64,000 nucleotides of DNA from Jaapia argillacea MUCL 33604 (Eukaryota; Basidiomycota; Agaricomycetes; Jaapiales; Jaapiaceae). A program made the position numbers and the translations under genes. Below the pieces are notes generated by a model. That model worked only from the letters and a program-made list of their open reading frames with translations, was not told where the DNA came from and did no database searches. Position 1 is the stretch's first letter. Each line of letters begins with the position of its first letter. Shown in pieces: positions 26,285 to 39,179 of the stretch. The stretch lies in contig KL197740.1 in the NCBI GenBank assembly GCA_000697665.1, positions 268,441 to 332,440 on the forward strand, given 5' to 3'.

Positions 26285-28170
26285 TCTTGTTTGCCCACTA
26301 TATGTTCATTACACGTTTGAGCTCGATACAGTCACAACAGCAACTCTGAACTTGACAATCAAAAATCACAAGGTGTGACCCAAGAAGCAATAAAAACCAC
26401 ACCATTGGTCTGTATGAACACATCCAACACCCACTCTATAATCTCTGAAAGATTTTGAGGATACTCCCCTCCATGATGATCTCTCCACCTCTCCAACTCT
26501 TCTATCACTGGAAAATACCCAGGTCTGCCCTTACCTCACTATCCTCCATATCCTCATCTGCCTCTGTAACCTCCTCCATATCAGTCCTGGCTAGCTGGAC
26601 AGCAGTGAGAACTTCCCAGAGCTCAGAAGTGAGGGGATGCCAGAGCTCCTGGCATATGAGAGTTGGATACATACACCTATTGAATATTTCAGAATGCTGA
26701 GGTTCCCACAGGTGTGTTTCCTCTCACCCCCTTTTCATACCATGACTGAGAGGTAGTGGCGATTTACAAGTCCAATCTTTGGTTGGCATACACTCTGAAT
26801 TTGGGAATGGGATTCACAGTTCACTATTCGGTCAATAATCTCACCATTCCTCATAACCAGTCTTCCGTTTGCCATCACAAATCATGTTATACCCCTACAA
26901 GCCTCCCCTCTGCCCCGCCCCCAACAACCAACTCAGAACTACTCAAGTGGATAACCTAGTGCATGTGTTTCTAATCCAAGGCACCTTCTTCTTCTCTCTC
27001 CTCCTTGGTACGCTCTTTTCTCCTTGTTTCCATCACTTGCCCGATCTGAACCAATCATGACAATAGACTATGTGTTAACCAATCTCCTCTCATCGATCTC
27101 ATCCCCCATCTCTTCACCACATGAAATCCCTTGTCCTACTTGCATCCTCACAAACCCTGATCATCTTCCAACTCCAGCCCTTCTCAAACTCCATCAAAGC
27201 TGTCCTACTTGCTCTGATCTTGGTTTTGTTCAAGAATGTCATGGAGTACAGGTGGTTACATTGGCAAGTGGGTAGGGACAACAAGGGGAGTACAGCAGAA
27301 GAAGGGGGAGTGACCAACAATGGGATTTGTGGGGGATATTATTAGTCTTAGGCACTTGGACCTGAATCACTTTCCTAGCATTCACCCTCCCAACCATTCT
27401 CCAACTCCTCTGATGGTCCTTCTCCCCTTCATCCACCACAAAAACTCGAACCCTGCAATCCTGGCTCCACCTCTCTCCCCCAGCACACTGCACATTCCAA
27501 ACAACACTCCTCATGATCATTTCTGACACGCTCTACTTCCGCTCATCACCCTCAATCAAAATTGTGATTGTAACCCCCTTGAACTTCCTTGCATACAACC
27601 TCTCATGCGATAACCTCTCGGAGCACGGTATCCACACACGGTACTCCACATCCTAGTTAACCTTCCCCTCATAATTGGCCTCAGTTTGGTGATGCTTGGG
27701 TGTAGAGCTTTGTTGGTTTGGCTCTGAGTTATCTTCCTGGAGATGAAGGCTGGTGGGGGTGGGAGTATGTGGAAATTAGTCAACCAAAGTAAATTCCCCT
27801 TTTGTCCTATTTCTTGGGATTAGTTTGCTGACTGATGGGTGTGCGATAGCAGTGGTCTTCACGATCATTTCATTCGTCTTGATATTATCAATCCAAGCCC
27901 ATCAAGCTAGGTTCCTAATCCCGATACTGGTCCCTTTTGTACAGCATTAGATTGCAAGTTGGAGGACTTCATGAGTACACCATGAGTGCATATACAACAC
28001 TGTCGTTTTGGTCACCAGCGCAAAAGCCCAGCATCCTACCACAATTGTGATGCTCCCCAACGTTTTTGTGGTTGTTGGATGTGGAGCAAAAGCCAATTGG
28101 ATTGGGGATGGCAATGCTCTATGGAAGTTACCCAACCCCCAATGGCAAAGGTTGGATTGGCGCCTCCAAG
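26285..28170. other. No recognisable gene; possible F-box/LRR debris
   Basis: The text around 27040-27530 (plus strand) contains a C-P-T-C pair (near 27140 and 27210) and SLRHLDLNHFPSI near 27350. These resemble leucine-rich F-box proteins like those at 47.3 and 54 kb, but nothing can be joined. The rest shows no supportable frame. Confidence 0.3.
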
Positions 28171-28275
28171 GATCCAGACCCGTCATTGCAGGTATGAGTC
28201 AGTTGCGGGTGCGTGTACAGACCAGAAGGGGAGGGAGTACAGTGTGGGACTGGGATGTCGGTCAGTGAAGACAAG
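28171..28275 (+). repeat. Direct repeat, unit 1
   Basis: This unit of about 105 bp is repeated about 290 bp downstream at 28463-28570. Shared phrases are CCAGACC, GTCATT, GTATG, GTACAG, GGGAGTACAGTGTGG and ACTGGGATGTC. Unit 1 keeps CpG where unit 2 has TpG or CpA. Confidence 0.65.
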
Positions 28276-28462
28276 GTGAGCAACTCTGGACCTGCTACTC
28301 CTGTGTTTTGTCTGACAGTATTCATGATGCTTTCAGGGTTAGGCGCCACTGGCAGAGGGATAAGTTGCATTGTAGAAGTCTTAACTCGTATTTACTATTG
28401 CCATACTACTCATACCAATGAAGACCTGTGGGTTGACCCATAACCTGTCAATCCACGAGATA

Positions 28463-28570
28463 CCCAGACCTGTCATTACAGGTATGGGTTAGTTGTGGCT
28501 GCATGTACAGTATCGGAAGCTGGGGGTGGGGGGTACAGTGTGGAACTGGGATGTCCATCAGTGATGTTAA
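28463..28570 (+). repeat. Direct repeat, unit 2 (CpG-decayed)
   Basis: Partner of 28171-28275. Most differences are transitions: CGTCATTGCAG becomes TGTCATTACAG, and GCGGGTGCGTG becomes GTGGCTGCATG. Confidence 0.65.
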
Positions 28571-29250
28571 GCAGATGTGTATATAGGCCAGTCAAAATAT
28601 CCTTGACATTTGGAGTCAAGATGTCCAGACATTGGGAGTCTTGATCTCTCGATGTTGGGTGTTAAGTCTAATGTGCTCTCCAATGTGCGAACCATGCAAA
28701 TAATGGAGGCATACAGAATTTGATCCACCATTTGCTCTTTGTGTGCTCATCACGCATTTTCTTAATTTGGGCCAAGGCCTCATGCTGAATGCATTGTGGG
28801 TTACATTTGAAATTTGATCCCTATTTGCACAGTGAGCAAAGGTGAATTACATTGTGGTTGCCATTCACAAAGGAATCAGCATTTGCATGACATGCAAATG
28901 GCGAACAAACACAAGGCAAAATCTCAAATAATTCACCAATTTTTCCACCTGCACTCTGCAAGCTCATGTGGGATCAAACTCAGAATTTGAGTGCTAGATT
29001 AAATCATCAATGACCTCTTCTATGTGCTCTGAGAGCTCAGTGGGGTGCAAGTCAGACTTTGACTGCTGGATAAATTTTGAATGCTTTGCGGAGGGCTTTA
29101 AGGTTGGACTCAACATGAAATCCAGGACCACATTGAGACTTAAATGAGGATTGCATTAGAAGTTTGTTCAGGATTTGCCCAGTGAGCTCACGGTGAATAA
29201 CTAGGGTCTATAATTCACATGGGATCACCATGAAATCAGTAATTACATGG
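28571..29250. other. No recognisable gene
   Basis: AT-richer non-coding text with loosely repeated phrases (GAATTTGATCC, CATTTGCA, GTGAGCTCA). It may be decayed 5' sequence of the Plavaka element that follows, but no frame supports that. Confidence 0.35.
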
Positions 29251-29254
29251 GACC

Positions 29255-29858
29255 TTGCCCACAGTGAATATCCTTAAATTCCACTCCTTGCTTCACTATA
29301 TCAATGCCATATGTCTATATGGTACCACCGATAAGTACAACACAGAGATGTTTGAGCATCTTCACATTGACTTGGCTAAGGATGCGTGGCATTCTACAAA
29401 CCACAAAGATGAACACTCGCAAATGGTCAAGTGGGTTACATGACAGGAAAAGGTGGTGTCCTTTACTAGCTATGTGGCATGGAGAGAACATCAGCAATCT
29501 GCAGCTAAACCTCAACCTCCCATCCTCAAAACTAAAGGAGGCTCCTCCATCAAGCTTACAAAACATCCTCAGGCTCCTGGCTTCTCTTTAGACAAGATTG
29601 AGACTCTTTATTCTGCACCAGGCTTTACAAGAGATCTCATAAAATATCTAGCCCCTCTCTCCTCCACAACACCCACACGTTACAACCTCCCATTTGATTG
29701 TCTTGATGTTTTTCATAACGTCAAATTCTCTCCTCCTTCCTTGGATGATCAAAAGGAGAAGGATGCAATCAAAGCCTTTCCAGCTCTCAAAGAAAAACCA
29801 TCATGATTCAACACTGCTATTGTTGTGGTCAGTGATGAAGTGCTTTCCACAGGCCTTG
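29255..29858 (+). pseudogene. Plavaka-type transposase fragment, 5' piece
   Basis: The translation reads NILKFHSLLHYINAICLYGT, then TDKYNTEMFEHLHIDLAKDA, then STNHKDEHSQMVKWV and RQEKVVSFTSYVAW. This is the highly recognisable central core of Plavaka transposases, a CACTA-like (CMC) DNA transposon group of Agaricomycetes. One frame change lies near 29440 (a stop after KWVT, resuming as RQEK). The frame then runs to a stop near 29806. The N-terminal half of the transposase is missing upstream. A Gypsy element interrupts the gene right after this piece; the five bases at 29854-29858 (CCTTG) are duplicated on its far side. Transposase function is lost. Confidence 0.85.
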
Positions 29859-30294
29859 TGTTAGGAGTGCTTTAGCAACCAGTAGTCAGACTATGACTTG
29901 AGGCTGTAGAGGATGATGAATGAGAGCAAACCAGTTGAAGAGTACAGGCTAAAGAGCTGTATTGTTCAAGTGGACAAGCTTAGGGAATACAGGAGGGCGA
30001 GAGCACCTTATATACTTGGGCCAGGGAGGGAGAACATAGTAGAAGGGTATAGAAGGCACTAAGAATAGCATCCAAGGAATGCAAGAGAACATGATAGAAA
30101 GGTAGAGAATAAGGCGGAAGGTCCAGAGAAACGGTAACCAGCCAAATGGGGTATAGAATGAAAAGTCAGGTTAATAATAGTACAATGGGATATAAATAGA
30201 ACAAGTCCAAGATGAGGCACAATAAGATGAGATAAGATGTCCAAGATAAGATAAGATAATGAAAAATAAAACGAGTATACACAGAGTCGTAACA
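29859..30294 (-). repeat. 3' LTR of the Gypsy element
   Basis: 436 bp, beginning TGTTAGGAG and ending GTCGTAACA on the plus strand. It contains a TATATACT box near 30011 and a GATAAG-rich stretch near 30220-30260. It is flanked outside by the target duplication CCTTG and inside by the polypurine tract. Confidence 0.95.
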
Positions 30295-33200
30295 CTACCC
30301 CCTCTTCTAAGCCAAGGTTTGTCCCAAACCTCTATCCAAACCTTCGTGGTTCCAATCCATCGCCAGTACTTGACAATCTAGAAATTGCTGCCACACAGCG
30401 GCATCAGGGTAAACTGGGAAGGCAGGAGATGAAGGGCAGGGTTGGGTTGCCAGGAGATGTTTTCCTTGTTCCATCCAGTGGATCCATGCCCATGGAGCGC
30501 TGTCCAGCTCGAGTTTGCATCATTGAATGTTCTCCTTGATGTAGGTGCGATGGCAAAGTTCCTCACAATGTGTCCTTGTTGATAGCAGTTCCAGCACTTG
30601 GCTTGCTGGTAAGACTTGGCTTCTTTGGTGCCAACGTAGTGGGGGGGGCAGGCGGCCCAGGGGTCCACTGAGGATTGGGATGGCGATGGGAAGGGGACGT
30701 CCAAGGTGGATGCCCATTGTCCAATGGTGTCGATGGAGTTGGGTCAGACTTCCTCAGAGTCCGCAAGGCCAGCTGGGGGCCATTCATGTTTGCCTCCTTC
30801 AGGTTTCCAATTGGTGGTGAGACTGGGGGTGGAGTATCAAATCTGATTGCCAGGGCATTCACTAAGAGAGGACAGTGCTGAAGAGGGTTGAAGAGGTGGT
30901 AGGGATTCTGATGAGGTGGTAGAGGACAGGGGTTGGAGCGAGGGGAGGGAGTTGTCAGATGAAGAGGCGTCAATGGGGATGAGGGGTGGTGATGCACAAT
31001 CAGTGCGGCTGTTCCACTTGTCAATCTCCATATCTGCCATGGGCTGATAGTCAGAAGGATGGGGGGAGTGGATTGGGGTGGATAGGTGGTATGACAGACT
31101 GCAAGCCCCTGATGGGGCGTCCTCTAGGAGGAGGGGGTGAGCACCAAAGACCTCTTCAGCCTCTGGGACCGGTTTGGTCTGGATGATGGGGAGAAGGGGG
31201 CATAGACTTTCAGGGAAAGCTTCTGAGAAGTCAAGCCTGTTGAGGACCAGGGGTTTGTTGATGGTAATAATGGGTATAGGGAGAATGGGGCGCACCCTCT
31301 TTTGGATGGGCTATCTGTTTCAAAGAAGTCTAGGGCTTGGGGACAGCCCATATGGACGTGGATCTCTTCTTGCTGGTTGCAATTCCACTTGAGAATCCAG
31401 TGCTCAGGGTTGACCAGGTGGGCATTGTTGAGGATTTTAGCCATGAGCTGGCGCTCGCAGTATTCAATGTCATTGTGCGTCATCACCTGATTGTTGGCTG
31501 TGACATAGAAAGATGGGGGTGCAGGGAGGTGAATGCTGGGGGTGAGGACGACAGAGAGGGTGTGGAGCATAGCTTGAGAGATCATTTTGCAAAGAGTAGA
31601 GGGACTGGTGGTGCTTGTTAGGTGGGAGTGGTTGCTTTTGCTGCTGGAGTATTTGATGAGGAATGGATTTCCATAGTTTTGCCAAGTGGGTTTTTATATG
31701 TTTGGAGTTGGGGGTTTTTGTCATATATTCTGGAAGATTTGGGAGACTTTCCATGGCTGCACGTCTCACTGCAAGGTCTATCCAGAGTTGAGTCCATTCT
31801 TCTTTGGGTATCCTAAGCAACGCAAAGGCTAGTTGGACTGGCTTGGGAGATTTGAGGTGTTTCTGATGGAATGCTTCCACTAGTTCTGATGAGTTATGGA
31901 GGTTCTTCATGTCTTCCCATGTGTTTTCTGAATCTGGGTATCCTTTCCATCGTACCAGATACTTGACAGATTTTTTCCCTCATCCAGTATACTTCAATTT
32001 GATGACTTCTTCTACTTCGAATTCTTCTTCTCCAGTGATCAAATCAGGTACCAGTCATGGGTAGTTCAATCCATGTTCAGTGGTTTCTTTGTATGGAGTT
32101 AGTAGTCCTGCATGGAAGACTGGGTGTATTCTCCATGTCTTGGGTAGTTTGGGTTGGTAGGCCTCGGATCCAATGATTGTTTCTATTTCAAAGGGACCAT
32201 GTCTTTTGGGGGAGAGTTTAGCGCTGGCGTATTCAGTTTTGACATTTTCCCTTCTAGCCAGACTGAGTCTCCAACCTTGAAGTTGGGTCCTTTTGTTCCA
32301 TATTTGTTGTGTCGGTTCTTCATTGCTTCGGCTGCTAGTTTAAGGCATGCTTCCACTTCTTCTTTCGACTTCTTGAGTTCTTCTCATCATTGTTTGGCTG
32401 CTGGGACATTGGGTGTAGGTCTGAATGATGGTTTGACCTTGGCTTGGTACCCACGCATGAGTTCAAATGGTGTTTTCTTGGTTGCGGAGTGTATATGCGT
32501 ATTATGGGATAGTTTGGCAGCATAAAGGAGTGAGGGTCAATTGTTTTGAGCTTGGTTGCAGTAGGCTCAGAGGAATATTTCTAATTCTTGATTGACCCTT
32601 TCTGTGGCTCCATTTGTTTCTGGGTGGTATCCTGTGCTTAGGGCTGATTTGATATCAAGTCGATTGAATATGGTGTAAAGTACTTGGGATGTGAATTGGG
32701 GCCCTCAGTCTGATATCATTTTGTCTGGTAGTCTGTATCATCTGAAAGTGTCTTTGATAAGAATTTCTGCTGTTCCATCAGCGTCTATGGTTTTACTGCA
32801 GGGTGTGAATATTACTGTTTTGGTAAATCGATCGGTGAGGACGTGGAAGGCATCAAAGCCATCTACCTCTGGGATGGGATTTCCATTGGGCATAGTGGTT
32901 CTTGCATTGGGTTGTTGTTTGGTTTGATGGATTGGCATGTCATGCATCCTTTGACATAGTTTCTGACAAATATTGACATGCCAGGCCACCAATAATCTCA
33001 TTGCATGAATTCTAGGGTCTTGTATCTTCTGGGATGTCCCATTAGGGTGGGGTCATGGCATGATTTTATGACTTTTCATCGTAGATCTGTGTTCTTGGGT
33101 ATGTATATTTTTCCTTGATAGAGGATTAATCCATCTTCTAGATTCCATTCTTCTAGTCCTTTGGTAAGGGACTGTGGTCCTTGTGTGTGAATGGAGTTTA

Positions 33201-36200
33201 GTGCCATTGCTACCAAGTCATCCAGTTCATTACTCTTTCTGATTTCCTCTTTTGGGTCTGAATCCCCTGTTATCTGTATATATTCCTTGGAACTCACTGT
33301 TATTATGCTTTGTATCACTAGTCAAATTTGTTGTGCAATGATAGGAGAGTGTGTTGAGGTGGTTCCTCGTCCTGTGATGTCGACCTGTTTAGCGAAAAGT
33401 TCGGGGCCTAATAAGATTCTGTCCTGATTGTCAGTATCCACCCCCTCCCTATAGTCTTGTTGTCTCAAAAGACCATCAGATTTGTTGGATTTACCCAGTT
33501 TGTGTATTAGCTCGAAATCAAATCGTGTCAAGAATTGAGCCCATCTTGCTTGTCGTCGACTAAGTTTCTGGGTGTTTTGGAAGTATTCCAGATTCTTGTG
33601 GTCTGTGTAGATTTTGATCTCATGGGTACGTCCTTCCAGATAGTGGCGCCATGCTTCCAAGGACCAAATGATTGTGAGTAGTTCCTTGTTGTAAATGTTG
33701 TAATTTCACTCTGCGTCTGATAGGGACCTTGACAGGTATGCAACTGGGTGCCAGTTCCTATCTTCCTCCAACTGTGTGAGGACAGTGCCGGTTGCATAAT
33801 CAGATGCATTGCATTCGATCTGGAACTGCTTGGTGGTGTCTGGTGTCACTAATGTTGGGGACGACGTGAATGATGCTTTAAGTTTATTGAAGGCTTCTTG
33901 ACATTTAGTCATCCAATCCCACTTGTGCTCCTTCTTTGTTAACTTGAATAGTGGCTTGGCGATTTTCAAAAAGTCTTGGATAAATCATTGGTAGAAGTTG
34001 CAGAAGCCCAAGAAGGATTGCACTTCCTTGACTTTTTTTGGGTTTGGCCATTCCATAATTCTGGTGACTTTGACCGGGTCCATCTCAATGAGGTTATGGG
34101 ACACCATTAGCCCCAGATATTCGATTTTGGAGACTTTGAATGTACATTTCTCTGGTTTTAGGAAGAGATCATTTTCTTCCAGGATCTTCATTACCTGGTG
34201 GAGTACTTGTCGATGTTTGGTAATTTGTGTGTGAAAATCAGAATGTTGTCCAGGTACACTATGATGTGTCCTTCGTCGATGAGTTCTTTGAACAATTTGT
34301 TCATCATTGTTTGGAAGGTTGCTGGTGAGTTGGTCAGGCCAAAGAACATTACCTGTGGTTTGTATAGTCCTTGGTTAGTTTTGAAGGCTGCCTTCCACTC
34401 GTCTCCCTCCTTGATCCTTATGTTATTGTATCCCCATTGTAGGTCCAATTTGGAGTAGATCTTGGCACCCTTTAGTTTGTTGATGAGTTCAGAGATAAGG
34501 GGTATCGGGTAGGTGTTTTTGACTGTCATCAAGTTTAGGTAATGGTAATCTTGGGTTGGTCGCAGTTTGCCATCCTTTTTCTTGATGAAGCAAAAGGGTG
34601 ATGACAATTGGGATTTCGAGGGTCTGATGTACTTCTTTTCCAGTTGCTCTTCTAGAAAGGCATCAAACTCTTTTTGTTCTGTCGGCGACAGGGGGTAGGT
34701 TTTACAATTGATTGGTTTCCATCCTTCTTTCAATTCTATTGCATGATCCCAAGAGTGTTTTATTGGGAAGCGTTCTGATGCTTTCTTTTTGAAGGTCTTC
34801 CTGTATTTCCAATATTCTCTGGGTACCATCTCTTCTAAGGTTTTTCCTTTTGTCCCTGGGTGGCTTTTTCCACTAATTTGATGGATTTGTTTCCATGGGC
34901 CCTTGCTGTGATAATTAGGGGGTGTTTGTCTTCATCAGGTTCTTTGTCGTCTTTGGGTAATTGGTCTCCCATTAGGGCACAGTGTACCTTGATGCCTTGG
35001 TATGTCCAGGGTCGTATTTCCTGATCTGGATTAATGGTTTTGTCTGTGGTCCATAGTTCCAAGGGGAGCATTCCTTGTTTTCTGTGCCTTTGTATTTTAG
35101 TTCTAGTTTTCCTGAATGGGATGGTCTCTGTGTCGTGTTTTTGAGCTCTTGCAACTGGTTTGGCTCATGCAGAGACAGGTCCTTGTTGAATCTGGCACAT
35201 GTTTGGGCATCGGCTGAGGTTGAGTGTGTAAGTTTGACAGTCTATTTCTGGATTGTGTTCTAGTAGCCAGTCGCTTCCGAGAATGACATTTTCTTTTCCT
35301 ATATTGGTGACATAGAATTGGTTGTTTTCCATATGGGTTCCTTCTTCTTATCTGTGGATTCAGACTCCTAACTCGATGTAGTAGCGAATTTCTCCATTCA
35401 CATTTTCCAAGTTGTCGACATTATGGACTGGGATTTGATTTGGTAGTTTTTGAAGGTTCATTTGTTTTTTGACAGCATATTCATAGCTGATTAAATTTCT
35501 GGTGGCCCCACTGTTAACTAAGGCTTCTGTGGTGGTGGCTCGATTCCTTCTGATAAGTTCAATTTGAATGTGTAAGGATGGGGTTCTCAAATTTTTTAAG
35601 GTGGAAATAGATAATGATTCAGGGGTATCCAAAACTTGGTATTGATTAAAGGAATCTCATTTAACCTTCTTGTTCGCCACAGGTGGAAGGTGATTTAAAA
35701 ACCCAATTTAGCAAACCCTTCTCTGACCATTTGTACTACTTCCCATCTATTATCCTCTGCCGTATCCTGTAAGAGATTCCTGATCTCTTTTCATACATCC
35801 CTTGGTTCTTCCTCCTTCTCATCTCCTACTTCAACAATCCTGGACTGGAAGTGTTTCCTGAAAGGCTTCTTTTGTTTGTCTGGGCAATTGTGGGAGAAGT
35901 GTCCAGGTTTGCAGCAATAGAAGCATGCATTGGTGTCCCTTCACTTCATTCATTCTTGATCATCCAGATGTCAGAATTGTCCAGTTCATTGATTCCTTCT
36001 GATTTGAGCAGCATCTATATCCATTGGGGGGTGGGATCGTCAGGGTATATTGGTTTGGCCAAGCGAAATCTCCAGGATTTCTTGGTGGCAGCTTGATGTT
36101 GGAGGAGATCCTCTTGGATAGCGGCAGTTTTAAAGTTGGTGTAGCTGGATGGGGGAGTGGGAAGGTGGATGATGGTGCAGAGGATGTCCCAATTGAGTCC

Positions 36201-38040
36201 TTTCTTGAAGTACTCAAGTAGGGCAGCATCGTTGAACTCAGTGTAGTGTGCTAAGTCTTCAAATTTGGTGACATAGTCATCGAAGGATGACCTTCCTTGT
36301 TGTAGGTTCTGGATTTGCATCCTTGCCGTTCCTCCCTTGTCCAATTCTTTGAACACATCCTTGACATGAGTAATGAATTCTTCCCATGTATCCTTACTTC
36401 CATCTGCTTTGGTATATGTTCCTTTCTCGTAATCCTTGATGTATTTCATAGCCCAGGAACCAGCAGTGCCTTCCTTCATGAGAGAAAGAGTGTAGGCGAT
36501 CTTGGCCCATTCATTTTTGAAGTCATCTGGATTGGCTCTGATGTTAAGTTTAACTTCTTGAATGAATTTGTCAGTTCATCAGCGATTGCTGGTGAATACT
36601 GATGGTGGGGTGAGCTTGGGTCCTTTGTTGGTTGCAATGGACATGGTGCTGCTAGGTGTGGGGCCTGGTGGCAGAGGTGGCGGAGGTGGCAGTGGAATAG
36701 GTGGGACTTGGGGTGGTGGACTTGGAGTTGATATGGGGTGGTTGGGTGGATCGGGCAGAGGTTCGGTATCGATGGGGATAGGAGTGGTTTCTTCTGTATC
36801 GGCTTGCCCAGCAGAAGGGTCCTGTGTTGGGGAGTGTGAATCTTCTGGTTCTTCTGTGATGGGGGCATGTGTGGAGTGGTTGTCATCAGATACTTCTGGG
36901 GCTCAGTAAGATGTTCTAGAAGCAGATCTAGACACTGATTCGTGTAGTTCTTGTAGTCCTTGATTGCTATGGACCAATTGTCTACTAGGTTGTCGCGATG
37001 GAGGTTTGGGTCAAGGGGTCCCTCCTCGTGAGATTCATTGATGGGGTTAGCCTACAGAGGTTGGGTGGATGAAGATGCGATGAGCGGGGTGGGTGTGGCG
37101 AATGAGGGTGATGCCGGACTGGTTGGAAGTAGAGATCTAGTAGTTTCAGGTTCAGGGGAGCTTGTTTGTAGTACTTCTGGGTGTGCGTGGATGTACTCCT
37201 TGAAGGTTGGCAGACTAGGATTGAATGGGAATTGGTTGGCCCTTCCAAATGATGCGAAGTTTTGGCTGGTTCAGACAACAAAGGGTCTTTGCTCGAAGTA
37301 GAATAGCTGTTATGAGTCGTCGTAATGGAATTTATTCTGAAGGTGGTCAGCGTATCCAAGGAGCTCTCAGAAGGTGGGTATGTGGGTCTCCGCCAGTAGT
37401 GGATAAGTTGAATAAGCAGAGTACCTGTTGGGATCAATCTTGGCAGGTGCGTGTGGGTGGGGGAACTAGTTTGATGTGTTGTTGGCAGAGTTGCTCTACT
37501 TCTGCCACTTGTTACCGTATTCACTCAATAATGTTGTTGACTCGTGTGTGGAGGGTCGTGAGGGCGTTGGCAATGATGTTAAGTTGGTGGTAGAGTTGGT
37601 CGAGTTCCTGGGTAATGAGTAGAAACACGCTTAGAAAAGTGTCAATGTGGATCTGTACTTCCGCCAGGTTTGGTATGTAATGAGCACCTTGAGTAGGATG
37701 AGAAGGCAGATGAGTTTGGATTGTTGTTTGACCTTTGTATGAGTATCAGAGTGTGGTGCGATGGGGTAGCAGGCAGTGACGGGGCATAATTGGATGGGAG
37801 CTAACAGGTTAGCATGGTAGATTGGGTATAGAGCATGCATTACTCATTGTTTAACGAATCCAAATCATTTGCTATCGTTGTATTGTACATAGAAAAGGGG
37901 TTGGATGTTGATGGTCCCAATGAGACTGGGGCGGGGCTCGTTGGGTACAACAATGCGGTAGGATTCCAGGGTGAATGAGATTGCAGATCCTGACTGTGCC
38001 AGTGTCATAGGGTGAGTAGGGTGTAAAAAGCTTGTCCAAG

Positions 38041-38476
38041 TGTTAGGAGCACTTTAGTGACTAGTACTCAGGCTATGACTTGAGGCTGTAGAGGATGATG
38101 AACGAGAGCGAACCAGTTGAAGGGTACAGGCTAAAGAGCTGTATTGTTCAAGTGGACAAGCTTAGGGAATACAGGAGGGTGAGAGCACCTTATATACTTG
38201 GGCCAGGGAGGGAGAACATAGTAGAAGGGTATAGAAGGCACTAAGAATAGCATCCAAGGAATGCAAGAGAACGTGATAGAAAGGTAGAGAATAAGGCGGA
38301 AGGTCCAGAGAGTTGGTAACCAGCCGAATGGGGTATAGAATGAGAAGTCAGGTTAATAATAGTACAATGGGATATAAATAGAATAAGTCTGAGATGAGGC
38401 ATGATAAGATGAGAAAAGATGTCCAAGATAAGATAAGATAATGAAAAATGAAACAAGTATACACAGAGTCGTAACA
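38041..38476 (-). repeat. 5' LTR of the Gypsy element
   Basis: 436 bp, the same length and ends as 29859-30294. It is followed by the CCTTG duplication at 38477-38481, then by the continuation of the Plavaka gene. Confidence 0.95.
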
Positions 38477-38481
38477 CCTTG

Positions 38482-39059
38482 CAGGTATAATTCAAACATC
38501 TTGTTTCTGACAACTATATTGCATTTTCTGACTCCTTGTTTTAGGAACTAGAGTGGGACGAGTACACTGCATATTCAAGCTACCTACCAAGATTTGGGAT
38601 ACAGAGTTCCATGATCACATTTCTGCCCCTCATCAGTGGCCAAAGGAGCCTTTGGCTCACATTGAGTGGTATAGCCCACTGGCTGGAGCTGCTGATCCCA
38701 ACTATATGATGTATGAGGTTAGCAAACCCCACCCACAAGCTGACGGTACTCCTCCTGGTCCTGTGGTGCATCTATCTGATGTTTACCAGAGTTGTCAACT
38801 TGTTCCCAAATTTCCCAAAAAGCTCGACACTTCCTGGGAGAGTCATAAAGTGCTTGAACAGTGTAATGCATTTTTTTGTAAACAACTGGACTTCTCTATA
38901 CTCCTATCAGACTATCTGGTAGCTTTCTGTACTATAGATTGTCAACGTCTACCTATGGCCAATATATGGAACTCTGAAACAAACTCAATTCTATATAGAG
39001 CTTTTTTGGGTTCTATGAAAAATCGTGCACATCTTCTAAAGTTACATAGATTAAAATGA
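38482..39059 (+). pseudogene. Plavaka-type transposase fragment, 3' piece
   Basis: This continues the piece at 29255-29858 beyond the inserted Gypsy element. After an intron-like stretch ending TTTTAG at 38547, the frame 38553-39059 reads GRVHCIFKLPTKIWD, then PLAHIEWYSPLAG, then YMMYEVSKPHPQ. This is the conserved C-terminal region of Plavaka transposases (normally VRVIFKLP, then LAYVEWF, then MYRVSR). It ends at a TGA at 39057. The usual last block of the protein is not recognisable after 38950. Together the two pieces cover perhaps the last third of a transposase. It cannot be active. Confidence 0.75.
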
Positions 39060-39179
39060 TCTAGATCTGTCTGGGCCTATAGTATGTAAGAGCTCTAAGT
39101 AGGGTTTTGTGTTCCTTTATGGAAGGTGCTATCTTTAGAAACTGTTGTCAAGTTCTTGGATCTAGAAACCATTTTTCCT

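Larger units (their letters stand above)
29859..38476 (-). mobile_element. Ty3/Gypsy chromodomain element with both LTRs (fossil)
   Basis: The element is bounded by two 436-bp LTRs that start TG and end CA, and by a CCTTG target duplication (29854-29858 and 38477-38481). It reads on the minus strand. Parts in order are: the 5' LTR; a gag region (about 36890-35860) ending in a CFYCCKPGHFSHNC zinc knuckle; a protease-like region (about 35630-35360); reverse transcriptase (34829-34000); RNase H (about 33970-33530); integrase (about 33320-32550); a chromodomain (about 32050-31900, with YLVRWKGYPDSENTWED); an extra open-frame region (31900-30378) with a second knuckle-like CWNCYQQGH; a polypurine tract next to 30295; and the 3' LTR. 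By eye the LTRs differ at about 25 of 436 sites, mostly transitions, so the insertion is not recent. The coding regions have a moderate number of breaks. Confidence 0.93.
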
